A stretch of 64,000 nucleotides of DNA from [Clostridium] leptum DSM 753 (GTDB lineage Bacteria; Bacillota; Clostridia; Oscillospirales; Acutalibacteraceae). Both the position numbers and the translations under genes were made by a program. This document shows positions 18,177-25,904 of this stretch, one piece after another. The notes under the pieces were generated by a model that made no database searches, was not told the DNA's origin, and saw nothing but the letters and a program-made list of their open reading frames with translations. The first letter of the stretch is position 1. Each line of letters begins with the position of its first letter. The stretch covers positions 186,001-250,000 of the forward strand of contig DS480347.1 in the NCBI GenBank assembly GCA_000154345.1, in the 5' to 3' direction.

Positions 18177-18782
18177 TTACGGCCTTTCCGCCAGGGTGTG
18201 CAGTGCAACAGCGATTTTGGCAAGCCCGTCTTGGAATTGCTTTTTTCTTTCTTCTTCTGACAAATTAAGCTTGTACAGCTGCTTCAGCTTGATTAACTGC
18301 CGGCGTTCCTCAGCGTTGTATTTTGTCGGCTTGGGAAGTGGGCGGGAACGTATTGAAATGATCTGCATGATCTTGGTATCATCAGACAACCCGTTAAATA
18401 ACGCCGTAAAGCTCCACCAATGAAGATTTTTGTCAGCGCCGAGCAGATCGAGATGGTAGCACTGCATAAAGGAAGAATAGACGGCCCATGCGTCCTGATT
18501 AAAATCGAAATACTTTTCTCCTCCGTTTTTTTTATCTGACACGTCAATAAATTCCTTGAAGATCAGATTGAAAAGAGCCGCTTTTTTGTCAGGCTTTAGG
18601 ATTTTTAGAAATAATTTTGATTTTACTAAAAGCCATAAGCAGGCCTCGGCCTTTTCAGAATCTGTCAAAAGCGCGTCGGAGAATACTTGATAGCATTTCA
18701 GCACCGTTCGAAAAGAGGTATTTAAACGCACGGGCACAAGCTTATATTTGACCCTCTTTTTCAGAGGGGAATACAGTCTCAT
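18177..18782 (-). CDS. Bacteriophage Gp15 family protein
   Basis: 201 aa from the ATG at 18782, which overlaps the stop of the chaperone gene (AAATGA); a GTG six bases upstream is possible. It is helical, with TSFRTVLKCYQVFSD and WWSFTALFNGLSDDTKIMQIISIRS, consistent with Gp15. It sits directly before the tape measure module, the position of the second tail-assembly chaperone. No slippery heptamer was found at the junction, so separate translation is likelier than frameshifting. Confidence 0.75.
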   Translation of the reverse strand: MRLYSPLKKRVKYKLVPVRLNTSFRTVLKCYQVFSDALLTDSEKAEACLWLLVKSKLFLKILKPDKKAALFNLIFKEFIDVSDKKNGGEKYFDFNQDAWAVYSSFMQCYHLDLLGADKNLHWWSFTALFNGLSDDTKIMQIISIRSRPLPKPTKYNAEERRQLIKLKQLYKLNLSEEERKKQFQDGLAKIAVALHTLAERP

Positions 18783-19174
18783 TTCCACGCTCTCCGCTTA
18801 AATGCTTGTTTTCTTTGACGGGCGACCTCCTGAAATTTAGGCACGAGAACGTTTTGAACATACGGGAAAAGATTGTAGGCCATCTGCTGAAAATCATCGG
18901 AATAAAATTCAATAATTTTTTTAGCGTTTTCTTCCCCGAATAAAAGGCAGAACACATCAACAACGGCTTTCCCAATATCTTCAACGATCTTTAAGTCTCC
19001 GGGGTTACTGTTGGAACGCTTTTGCAAGTCCACGAACCGGACTTGGAGTTCCCGGTATTTCTTTACCAGTTCGGGACGAATATCAATTTTAATTTTTAGA
19101 ATCTCGCTGGTTCCATCGTTCTTTTGCAGTTCGATTTCATCGGTAAAAAGAGCGTTTTGTCTAAGCGTATACAT
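18779..19174 (-). CDS. Tail assembly chaperone
   Basis: 131 aa acidic/helical protein located between tail tube and Gp15. Central helices (PELVKKYRELQVRFVDLQKR) and DVFCLLFGEENAKKIIEFY resemble gpG-type chaperones of Gram-positive siphoviruses. It would hold the tape measure during tail assembly. The call rests mostly on gene order. Confidence 0.7.
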   Translation of the reverse strand: MYTLRQNALFTDEIELQKNDGTSEILKIKIDIRPELVKKYRELQVRFVDLQKRSNSNPGDLKIVEDIGKAVVDVFCLLFGEENAKKIIEFYSDDFQQMAYNLFPYVQNVLVPKFQEVARQRKQAFKRRAWK

Positions 19175-19200
19175 CAGGATATCCTCCTTATAAAAAATAG

Positions 19201-19225
19201 AAGGGGGAGGATAAACCGCCCCCTT
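19201..19225 (-). terminator. Attenuator-like hairpin after the tail tube gene
   Basis: Leftward AAGGGGG / CCCCCTT stem followed by CTATTTTTT, just after the tail tube stop. Partial termination here would favour tail tube mRNA over downstream genes. Confidence 0.6.
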
Positions 19226-19232
19226 GTGTTAT

Positions 19233-19697
19233 TTAGGCCGCCGGCGTGATCGTGGGCTTTCCGTCGAAACGGATTTCCACAGAAATCGCGCTGTCATCGG
19301 TACTGGCACCGGACCATTCCTGAATATTGCAGAAGGTGCAGTCACAGGTAATAGTGACCTCTTCGCTTTGAGCGTCGGTATACTTCAGCTGGAAAGAAGA
19401 CTGCCGGTCGGTATCCAGTCCGTATTTCTTACTGAAAATGTAATCCTGAGCCTGATCGCCAACAACGCGCCGCCCGGTGAGCGTAAACGCCGGGGCCATA
19501 CCCGTCACGTGGTTTTTCGCGAAGCCCTTGTCCGATAAGAAAAAGTATTGCTGAACAACCTCGTTCAAAGCCTCTGCGATATTGTCAAATCCCTCGGCTA
19601 GTTCGGCATAAGTCCAGGTGCCGGGCGGATCCGATCCCTGAGATACACCGATAGAAGCGGTCAGGTTGTACATTGTAAGCAAGCCGTAAGCTGCCAT
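19233..19697 (-). CDS. Major tail (tube) protein
   Basis: 154 aa, beta-rich (SSFQLKYTDAQSEEVTITCDCTF; AISVEIRFDGKPTITPAA). It lies between the minor capsid/tail terminator gene and the chaperone, and is followed by a partial terminator. Size and position fit TP901/SPP1-type tail tube subunits. Confidence 0.85.
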   Translation of the reverse strand: MAAYGLLTMYNLTASIGVSQGSDPPGTWTYAELAEGFDNIAEALNEVVQQYFFLSDKGFAKNHVTGMAPAFTLTGRRVVGDQAQDYIFSKKYGLDTDRQSSFQLKYTDAQSEEVTITCDCTFCNIQEWSGASTDDSAISVEIRFDGKPTITPAA

Positions 19698-19698
19698 A

Positions 19699-20091
19699 TT
19701 AATTCCCCCTTAGATAAAATTTGACTTCAAGGCTGGAGCCGTAAAGCCATTGGTTGTTTTCTTCGCGCCCTAAATAGACGGGTGCGGATGTGGTTTCTAT
19801 ATTTGTGATTTGGAAGCGGTCTGCGGAGGGGTAGTCCTTCCGCATATTCAAAAACGTGTGAAGCTTTCCAAGCGTGTCCGCCGCAAGCTCTTGATCTGAA
19901 TTTTTGCAGTTTAAAACCGCCGACATGGAGACGGCGGCCTTTTTGTCAAGAAAGGTATTTAAGTTCCCGGATCCCCACGCGATGGAAATACCGTTTTCAG
20001 GAGGCATAGGCCCTATCACAATTTTTGAATACAGCTCCGTTTGCTCCGCAAGATCAATAACTGCGGTTAAAACATCGTCGTATACGCTCAT
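19699..20091 (-). CDS. Minor capsid protein 3 / tail terminator
   Basis: 130 aa. MSVYDDVLTAVIDLAEQTELYSKIVIGPMPPENGISIAWG is typical of the Minor_capsid_3 family, which corresponds in place to the tail terminator. It overlaps the next upstream gene by 4 nt. Confidence 0.82.
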   Translation of the reverse strand: MSVYDDVLTAVIDLAEQTELYSKIVIGPMPPENGISIAWGSGNLNTFLDKKAAVSMSAVLNCKNSDQELAADTLGKLHTFLNMRKDYPSADRFQITNIETTSAPVYLGREENNQWLYGSSLEVKFYLRGN

Positions 20092-20438
20092 TTTTTGCTC
20101 ATTCCCTTCGAAAAGGCGTTCTGCGCTACTTGATCCAGTTCCTTTTTGTAGGTGTTTACACCTTTTTCAACCCATTGGAGGGAGGCATTTTGATTCTTGT
20201 CCTTTGACGGGGTTCCGGTGTAATACCGCCGTTTCGCGTAAGGAGTGTCCCAAATAGCTAATCCGTCCTGTGGCCTGCTGGCAATCAAGGCGCTGTCCTT
20301 TAATGTGCCTTGATCTTCCGGAACAAAAACATTTCCGTATTCAATGACAGATTCTGTAACAGCCGGGATCATCATAGAATTTCCCGCCTTAATTTTTGCT
20401 TGAATGGCGGCCATGTTTCGCGTAATTTTAACTGACAT
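20088..20438 (-). CDS. Minor capsid protein 2
   Basis: 116 aa. It has the Minor_capsid_2 pattern: VFVPEDQGTLKDSALIAS, WDTPYAKRRYYTGTPSKDKN and WVEKGVNTYKKELDQVAQNAF. It is a head-tail joining protein in the conserved trio with minor capsid 1 and 3. Confidence 0.88.
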   Translation of the reverse strand: MSVKITRNMAAIQAKIKAGNSMMIPAVTESVIEYGNVFVPEDQGTLKDSALIASRPQDGLAIWDTPYAKRRYYTGTPSKDKNQNASLQWVEKGVNTYKKELDQVAQNAFSKGMSKK

Positions 20439-20821
20439 TACACCAACCCCAATTCTACGTGATGGACGCGGGTCGCGGGGACATCGGGAACCGGGTCAAC
20501 CGTCAGCACTTCATATTCGCCGTATTTCTGACCCTGCGAGTTAAATACTTCGCACCGGAGAGGCTTTCCGGCCTTTTGGGAATGTTCCGCCAGAGAATCA
20601 TAATCCAGGGCGGGCCTTGAAAGACTGGCGTCAATGAACAGCGTAGAGCGCAGCACGACCTCGGTGTTTTCCTTTGTCTTTTTCACTTCGTTGGTGTTTT
20701 GAAGATGCACACGGGAGACCTCATAGTCCTGCCACACGGGCTTTTGCCAAGCGTCCATTCCCGTGCAAACCTTAATAATTGCTAAATCCCCCAAAAGGGA
20801 TTGAGGAATCGGTCTGAGCAT
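20438..20821 (-). CDS. Minor capsid protein 1 / head-tail stopper
   Basis: 127 aa. YEVSRVHLQNTNEVKKTKENTEVVLRSTLFIDASLSRP matches the Minor_capsid_1 family. A 40-nt overlap with the connector gene is large but supported by GAGGTG upstream of the ATG at 20821. Confidence 0.85.
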   Translation of the reverse strand: MLRPIPQSLLGDLAIIKVCTGMDAWQKPVWQDYEVSRVHLQNTNEVKKTKENTEVVLRSTLFIDASLSRPALDYDSLAEHSQKAGKPLRCEVFNSQGQKYGEYEVLTVDPVPDVPATRVHHVELGLV

Positions 20822-21213
20822 ACATGCACACCTCTTTCCATCAACGGAGTTTGTTCAAGCAAGGAAAGCGCGAAAGGGCTGACCATCAGAGCGCCGGGCT
20901 TTGTGGTTGTACTGGACAATGCGCCGCCCGATACTGAAACCTTTCCCACCGTAAAAGACTGGCCGGCCTGGCCTGTCAGCACGGTTTCCAGTCCGATTTG
21001 TGTGAAGTATAGCACTTGTGCCGCGGCAGCCTTTTGAACCAGCGTTTGAAGTATAGACGGGAGGGCGGAGATTCCCCCGCCCTCAACAATTCTATATCGC
21101 GTAATACTGTCGATCATATCAGACGCAAGTCCGGCGTACACAGGAAACTCCTCTTCAGAAATCGGGCATGTACCATAAAGGTCAAGATACTGCTGATATG
21201 TGATGTACGCCAT
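20782..21213 (-). CDS. Head-tail connector protein
   Basis: 143 aa. MAYITYQQYLDLYGTCPISEEEFPVYAGLASDMIDSITRYR has the helical start of gp6-type connectors (Y-x2-LYG...A-x2-IDSITRYR). It lies directly downstream of the capsid gene, as in related phages. Confidence 0.8.
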   Translation of the reverse strand: MAYITYQQYLDLYGTCPISEEEFPVYAGLASDMIDSITRYRIVEGGGISALPSILQTLVQKAAAAQVLYFTQIGLETVLTGQAGQSFTVGKVSVSGGALSSTTTKPGALMVSPFALSLLEQTPLMERGVHVCSDRFLNPFWGI

Positions 21214-21228
21214 AAGCCCACCTCTTGA

Positions 21229-22419
21229 TTAAGAGCCTACGACAGCCAGCGCGGAGCCGGTGGCAGTGGCGATATTTCCCTTGGTCGTATTAACCAGCGC
21301 AACGGTTACAGTATCGCCGGATTTTGTGGTAAAGCTCGCTCCGTTAGTAACATCGGTCCAGTCTGTAAGTGCCTGACCATAAGTCACGCTTACCGCTCCG
21401 TCTGTATTGGTTTTAGCAACATACTTCATGCCGTACGGAGCCGGAGCCAATCCATTGATGACAGTATGAGTGCTGTCGGCGCCTGCGGAAGTGGTAATAT
21501 TCAGAGTGCCTAAAGCCGGGTTGGAAGCCATATTTACAAAGATGCCGGGAAGCCTCTGGTTCAGGGCAAACACATCGTAGTAGTAACGCTCGTAATAGAG
21601 CCATTTTCCTTTGCTCTGCGCGGTAGGCGCGGACATCATGGAGGTTTCATAGACAACAGGTGCGGCGATTGCAATGGGGTCGAACATCAATAGATTGATT
21701 TGCTTCGCCCCTGTGGAAGAGGCCCAGCCCTCGGTAAAATCGTAAGCGCTCATCATGATATCTTTGGGGACCTCCATAATGACAACGCCGTCAAGCTTAC
21801 CGACATTTCGGTCAATGTTGCGGATACCAGTATCAGCCTCCACAAAACGGGTGATGCCGGCAGCCTCTTTCAGAAGCTTATAGGTATCCGGTGTCATTTT
21901 GGCGCGGATGCGGTCACGGGGTACGCGCTGATTCACCATATACGCCAGGTAGGTATCCCAGGTTTCCAGAATATTATCAGCGGTTAGAGCCGTAGCATCA
22001 ACGCCTCCGAAGCCGCTCGCCGCCTGAGCCAACGCGGAAGCCGCGTAAGCGTCCATTTCCGGCACCTTCTGGAATTCGTTGAACGTCTTTGTGATATTGG
22101 CGATATTGACGATCGGATCCTCTTGAATATCCATAGGATCCGCCAGGGTGTCCCATTCCCGATCCATTCTCATGGTAAGAATCTGCTCGGAGGTGTTGAA
22201 ATTGCGATTAAAAGTTCCGGTGATCTGATCTCGGTTTACCGCTCTTGCGCCGCTGGTGGTCATGCTTTGAACAGCCACAGCCTTTCCGCTGATCGGCTTA
22301 TAGGTGGCGCTGTTCGGGCTGCCGTACAGATCAGAAAAATAAGACCAATAAGGGTACATATTTGCCATTGCCTTAGAGTATTCGGTTGCATAGTTTAATT
22401 CAAGCTGAGTAAAAGCCAT
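21229..22419 (-). CDS. Major capsid protein with C-terminal Ig-like extension
   Basis: 396 aa. The HK97-like core spans about residues 1-300 (KGKWLYYERYYYDVFALNQRLPGIFVNM). About 95 more residues rich in Thr, Val and Gly follow (VSVTYGQALTDWTDVTNGAS), resembling a surface Ig-like decoration domain. It is preceded by the scaffold gene and AAGGAAG. The domain would project from each capsomer; this part is inferred. Confidence 0.88.
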   Translation of the reverse strand: MAFTQLELNYATEYSKAMANMYPYWSYFSDLYGSPNSATYKPISGKAVAVQSMTTSGARAVNRDQITGTFNRNFNTSEQILTMRMDREWDTLADPMDIQEDPIVNIANITKTFNEFQKVPEMDAYAASALAQAASGFGGVDATALTADNILETWDTYLAYMVNQRVPRDRIRAKMTPDTYKLLKEAAGITRFVEADTGIRNIDRNVGKLDGVVIMEVPKDIMMSAYDFTEGWASSTGAKQINLLMFDPIAIAAPVVYETSMMSAPTAQSKGKWLYYERYYYDVFALNQRLPGIFVNMASNPALGTLNITTSAGADSTHTVINGLAPAPYGMKYVAKTNTDGAVSVTYGQALTDWTDVTNGASFTTKSGDTVTVALVNTTKGNIATATGSALAVVGS

Positions 22420-22436
22420 AGATTATCTTCCTTTCT

Positions 22437-22922
22437 TTAACGTCCTGGCCGCCAGATATCCTCAAAGGTTGATCCGGTTTTTCCGCTCGGCATCTGTCCT
22501 TTGACCTCCGCTCCGAATTGCGGGGAAGATGGTGGCGGTGCGGGTTCTGTCGGGTTAAAATATTCTTCGTATTTTTCCGCGACTGTTTTTAACTGCTCGG
22601 CGATTGCGGGAGCGTTTTCCCCGCGTTCGAGCATCTTATAGACAGTTTCACGGAATTTGGGCTTCACCGACGAAAAATCATCACCGCCTAAAGCGCGGAG
22701 CATATCGCGCTCCTCCGCTACAGCCTTATATTCGTCGGTTTCTTTGACCTTCACATTTTGCAGAGCGTTTTTTTGAGCGTCTGCCAGCGCTAGATCAATT
22801 TTTTCCTGTAATTCTGATTTCGGGATAAAGTCCGACATGCTGGTACCGTGCAACGCCATAACTTTATCAACCTGTTCCTCGCTGAGACCAAGAGCTCCCA
22901 GTGATCTTCTTGTAAACGCCAT
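22437..22922 (-). CDS. Phage scaffolding protein (GP20-like)
   Basis: 161 aa from the ATG at 22922 with AGGAA 8 nt upstream; an ATG at 22931 lacks spacing. SLGALGLSEEQVDKVMALHGTS and a long charged coiled coil (SELQEKIDLALADAQKNALQNV) fit internal scaffold proteins. It lies immediately before the capsid gene. Confidence 0.82.
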   Translation of the reverse strand: MAFTRRSLGALGLSEEQVDKVMALHGTSMSDFIPKSELQEKIDLALADAQKNALQNVKVKETDEYKAVAEERDMLRALGGDDFSSVKPKFRETVYKMLERGENAPAIAEQLKTVAEKYEEYFNPTEPAPPPSSPQFGAEVKGQMPSGKTGSTFEDIWRPGR

Positions 22923-23014
22923 AAAATACATTCCTTTCTTTAACGCCTAAGAACGACAGGCGGATTGCACCGCAGTTTAACGCCGTGCTACGGGGGCGAA
23001 ATGGGTATAAAAAT

Positions 23015-23041
23015 AGCGCCCCGCAATAACTGCAAGACGCT
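23015..23041 (-). terminator. Strong terminator inside the structural gene cluster
   Basis: Leftward stem AGCGTCTTGCA / TGCGGGGCGCT (11 bp, with G-U pairs) and U-run ATTTTTAT, directly after the stop at 23046 and before the scaffold gene. Full termination would separate packaging/head-entry genes from capsid and tail genes. Confidence 0.75.
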
Positions 23042-23045
23042 GTTT

Positions 23046-23339
23046 TTATAGTTGATTTTGGTCATACCCGCTGTTAGCGATATCCTCTGCCTCTTGTACG
23101 ATTTGATCTGCATTAGCCAATACACTTCCGTATATTGCATCGGCTTGAATATTGGCCGCCATTACCGCTTTATCCGCAAAGGTACAATCATGATATCCTG
23201 TAATTACTTCACCGTTTGTTTTGTCGATTGCTACAATCGCTATCTTATCTATTTTACGGTTTTCTAGGAAGCTTAAGGATTCCGCTAACCATTGAGCATA
23301 AGGCTGACTACTGATTACAAGTGTTTTGATTACTATCAC
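23046..23339 (-). CDS. Phage protein of unknown function
   Basis: 97 aa starting at GTG. It opens MIVIKTLVISSQPYAQWLAESL and continues with KIAIVAIDKTNGEVITGYHDCT. No family is recognised. It overlaps the next upstream gene by 32 nt and is followed by a strong terminator. Confidence 0.6.
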   Translation of the reverse strand: MIVIKTLVISSQPYAQWLAESLSFLENRKIDKIAIVAIDKTNGEVITGYHDCTFADKAVMAANIQADAIYGSVLANADQIVQEAEDIANSGYDQNQL

Positions 23340-23529
23340 ACTCCATTTGGTTCACATCTGACCAATCGATATATCCTGAACCATAATCAAAGGCTATTTT
23401 CGGCATTTCCATGCTGGTGATTTCTATTCTGATCCCACAAATGCCATCGCCTATTTTTTTACCGTTAATGCGGATCGTGGTTTGATAGCCATACTGAGAG
23501 GTGTCCAGATCAATCAGATTTTTAATCAT
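23308..23529 (-). CDS. Small phage protein of unknown function
   Basis: 73 aa from the ATG at 23529 with GGAG 7 nt upstream. MIKNLIDLDTSQYGYQTTIRINGKK suggests a small beta-rich fold (GYQTTIRINGKKIGDGICGIRIEI). Function is not recognised. It overlaps the stop of the upstream ferritin-like gene. Confidence 0.6.
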   Translation of the reverse strand: MIKNLIDLDTSQYGYQTTIRINGKKIGDGICGIRIEITSMEMPKIAFDYGSGYIDWSDVNQMECDSNQNTCNQ

Positions 23530-23977
23530 CGTCATACTCCACATTGCCGCCGTGCGCGTGTTCGCCAATTGCGGCGGCTAATTTAAAGTTGGCTTCTTTG
23601 TTCCACTCATACTCATATTCTTGGAGCTTGTTGGCTACAGAGGCGGGAACCTCAGCTTCTGCTGCCTGCATCATGCCGGCCACGCTTCGGAAGTACCCGA
23701 GAATCAACCGAAAGCTTTCTTCCGGGCCTCTCGGCTGAACCGCCAAGCAGTCGTTGGAAAACTCCAGGACGGATTCTTTAATACCCGGTTCCAAATAGCC
23801 TAAAGCGATTCCGGTTTCTACGAGATCATCAATTTGGTCAGAAACCTCCTCATACCATTTCCCGATCTGCTTGTGGTTAGCGAACCAGGCGTCGTCTTTT
23901 ACCAGGTTTCTGTGAAGTGTGGTAAGGTTGTGATACAGGATTTTCAGATAAGCTATGAGACGCTGAAACTCATTCAT
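23522..23977 (-). CDS. Helical phage protein, possibly ferritin/Dps-like
   Basis: 151 aa, fully helical. YHNLTTLHRNLVKDDAWFANHKQIGKWY followed by VSDQIDDLVETGIALGY resembles the Dps/ferritin-like pattern of H-x-H plus W-F...H...D-D/E. Metal binding by these His and Asp residues is plausible. It sits among head genes, so it could be packaged with DNA or serve another structural role. Moderate confidence that this is a real gene, low confidence for function. Confidence 0.55.
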   Translation of the reverse strand: MNEFQRLIAYLKILYHNLTTLHRNLVKDDAWFANHKQIGKWYEEVSDQIDDLVETGIALGYLEPGIKESVLEFSNDCLAVQPRGPEESFRLILGYFRSVAGMMQAAEAEVPASVANKLQEYEYEWNKEANFKLAAAIGEHAHGGNVEYDDD

Positions 23978-24132
23978 TATTCTACCTTCTTTCTTTGACG
24001 AGGTTTTCCAGCCGTTTTTTTAATCTGAGGGTTCTTATATTCCTTGTATTGCTCAGCATTCAAAACAAGGCCACAGCGCCTGCATTTGATATGCTGAGCG
24101 GTTCCGATAAAGTCATGGTTACATTCTGACAT
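23977..24132 (-). CDS. Tiny zinc-ribbon phage protein
   Basis: 51 aa starting at the ATG at 24132 after GAGGTG. MSECNHDFIGTAQHIKCRRC has C-x-H and C-x2-C metal-ligand pairs, then a basic tail (KKTAGKPRQRKKVE). Its stop overlaps the next start (TAATG), so the two are coupled. Function unknown. Confidence 0.65.
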   Translation of the reverse strand: MSECNHDFIGTAQHIKCRRCGLVLNAEQYKEYKNPQIKKTAGKPRQRKKVE

Positions 24133-24193
24133 ACAATCACCTCTTTCAACTTAAAATAGGTATAAAAAAGCCACCCTTTCATTTCCAGGGCGG

Positions 24194-24349
24194 CTACTCA
24201 ACTATTTCAAAATCATCTGGCGGGAAAAAACCTTGATCTCCATCTTCTCCCATGATTTCATACCAACCATTTTCAACAGATATAACATCGTAAACATTTC
24301 CTTTGTGCAATCTGACTTTGTAATAATCACCGTTATATTTTACTTTCAT
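24194..24349 (-). CDS. Small SH3-like phage protein
   Basis: 51 aa: MKVKYNGDYYKVRLHKGNVY, then DVISVENGWYEIMGEDGDQG and FFPPDDFEIVE. The beta-strand-rich pattern with a W-Y-E core is SH3-like. Its ATG overlaps the TGA that ends the read-through frame of the head protein (ATGA), showing that this frame was a translated neighbour. Confidence 0.65.
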   Translation of the reverse strand: MKVKYNGDYYKVRLHKGNVYDVISVENGWYEIMGEDGDQGFFPPDDFEIVE

Positions 24350-24498
24350 TTTTTCGACCAGCCTTTCACAAATATTTCTTTTGCGCCTACATTTTCCTCA
24401 TAAAACCAGTGGATAACAGCTTTTTTAGGACCGTCTGCGGTGTCTATATAACCTCTTCCTTTTGAGTGCTGCCAGTTTCCCGCAGAACCACCATAATT
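24346..24498 (-). pseudogene. In-frame C-terminal toxin-like domain after a TAA stop
   Basis: Directly after the TAA that ends the head protein, the same frame stays open for 50 codons: NYGGSAGNWQHSKGRGYIDT, then the ADGPKKAVIHW and EENVGAKEIFVKGWSKK parts. Domains of this look (YGG-x3-NW-x3-KG...IHWF) occur at the C-termini of phage head morphogenesis proteins and resemble polymorphic or PBECR-type nuclease modules; that identity is recalled, not tested. No start codon with a ribosome site is present. Either a nonsense change has truncated the protein or the stop is read through. Confidence 0.6.
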
Positions 24499-25890
24499 TT
24501 AAACCAAGAAGTTCTTTACTCTAAGATCGGTTTTAGAGCCTTTTCCCGCAAAAGTTTCAATGTCAGAAATTTTTGTCCCTTCGGTAATTTTAGAAAAGGT
24601 TCCGTCCGGCAATTTTACAGGATTACTGCGTAGAGATGTTTCAAGCTTTTCTCTTCGTTTGGCCGCTGCAACAGCCTTAGCAGATACAGATTTATTATAG
24701 TCAAAAACCTGTGTCCGATCAAGCCTTTTCGTGCGTCCTGTCTTTTTGCAAAATGCATTGTAATCAGCCTGTTTTTCCCTAATTTTCACGGCTTCTTTTT
24801 CAAAGCCTTCTTTGTCTCCGGCTGCTTCCATCATGGCGGCTTTTTGCTTGGAATAACGGATTTCTCTTTCCAGCCTGCGCTGCTCCTGGGATTCCGCATA
24901 TACCTTGTCATTTTCTTCCTTGTCCTGTTCCGGCCTGTCGCGCGGAATGGATACACCTGGAATCATGGTGATCGGGTGATGCCCGCAGTTGATCCCAAAC
25001 AATCCGGCCGGTTTTCCATAGCTTGTATAAGAAATAGGGGAGTAGCGGTGGCGTTTTCCCTCGCCGTCCGTAAAGGTTCCGCTTTTGTTGTTCCATGAAA
25101 AATAACGGCCCTGATACGGATAGCACAGCGGACGGGCGCCGGAGTGTCTTGATACCCGGAAGATATCGACCCCATAGTCCTCCTGTCTGGTTTTGACGGC
25201 TTCAATAGCTGTGTTGTGTACTGTGGTGCGAATATCCATATTGACATAAGCTTCCGGTGACCATTTCCGCCCGGCGCGGTCATAAAATCCGGTGATGCCC
25301 TCTTTATGTATTTGTGACAGCGCCTGTCTTAAAGCCTGCTGGCGGCTTTCTGTCCCCGTTATCACTTTCCCGGTGGCAATATTCAAAACCTCCTGCGCCG
25401 CTTTCATTTGGCGTTCAATATTAACCGTGTTTGTAATCACCTTCCGGTATTGAGCGAGCGTGCTTTCCAGCATAGTGGTATTGACAAGGTTCAGCTTATC
25501 CATTGCCTGCTGCTCATAGGCGTTTAAGGCTTGCACAATGCTTTGGCTGGCTATCACGTTATCCGCGGCAGCGTTTTGTATAGCGCCTTTTTGCACGGCT
25601 TTTTTTAACTCCGGCTCTATGTCTTTTGTCGCCATGTATACGGCGTTTTCTAAAGCGGCAGTGATCAGTTCTTTATTTTGCCCGGTAAGGGAAGCGATAA
25701 TCTCAATGCTCTCTTTATTGAGCTGTCCCAGTTCGGCAAGCTTTCGGATCTCCCACTGCTCTGTGGAAAGCGAGTGGCCGGAATTGAAATGCTTTCCCAT
25801 ATTAATCAAAAGCGCGTCTACAATATTGCTGTAAACCTGCTCAACCGGCTCCGAAAGCTTTAGAATCTCATTAGGGGTTAATCTGGCCAT
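24499..25890 (-). CDS. Phage minor capsid / head morphogenesis protein
   Basis: 463 aa. The central WSPEAYVNMDIRTTVHNTA, FRVSRHSGARPLCYPYQGR and FGINCGHHPITMIPG motifs define the Phage_min_cap2/SPP1 gp7-like family, with Cys and His ligands. A Lys-rich coiled coil follows. It enters the procapsid beside the portal. The reading frame ends at a TAA but continues in frame into a further 50-residue domain. Confidence 0.88.
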   Translation of the reverse strand: MARLTPNEILKLSEPVEQVYSNIVDALLINMGKHFNSGHSLSTEQWEIRKLAELGQLNKESIEIIASLTGQNKELITAALENAVYMATKDIEPELKKAVQKGAIQNAAADNVIASQSIVQALNAYEQQAMDKLNLVNTTMLESTLAQYRKVITNTVNIERQMKAAQEVLNIATGKVITGTESRQQALRQALSQIHKEGITGFYDRAGRKWSPEAYVNMDIRTTVHNTAIEAVKTRQEDYGVDIFRVSRHSGARPLCYPYQGRYFSWNNKSGTFTDGEGKRHRYSPISYTSYGKPAGLFGINCGHHPITMIPGVSIPRDRPEQDKEENDKVYAESQEQRRLEREIRYSKQKAAMMEAAGDKEGFEKEAVKIREKQADYNAFCKKTGRTKRLDRTQVFDYNKSVSAKAVAAAKRREKLETSLRSNPVKLPDGTFSKITEGTKISDIETFAGKGSKTDLRVKNFLV

Positions 25891-25904
25891 TTACACACCC
25901 CCTG

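Noticed and set aside
18779..18788. Programmed -1 frameshift between the tail chaperone and Gp15
   Set aside because: No slippery heptamer in the overlap, and Gp15 has its own ATG at an ATGA junction.
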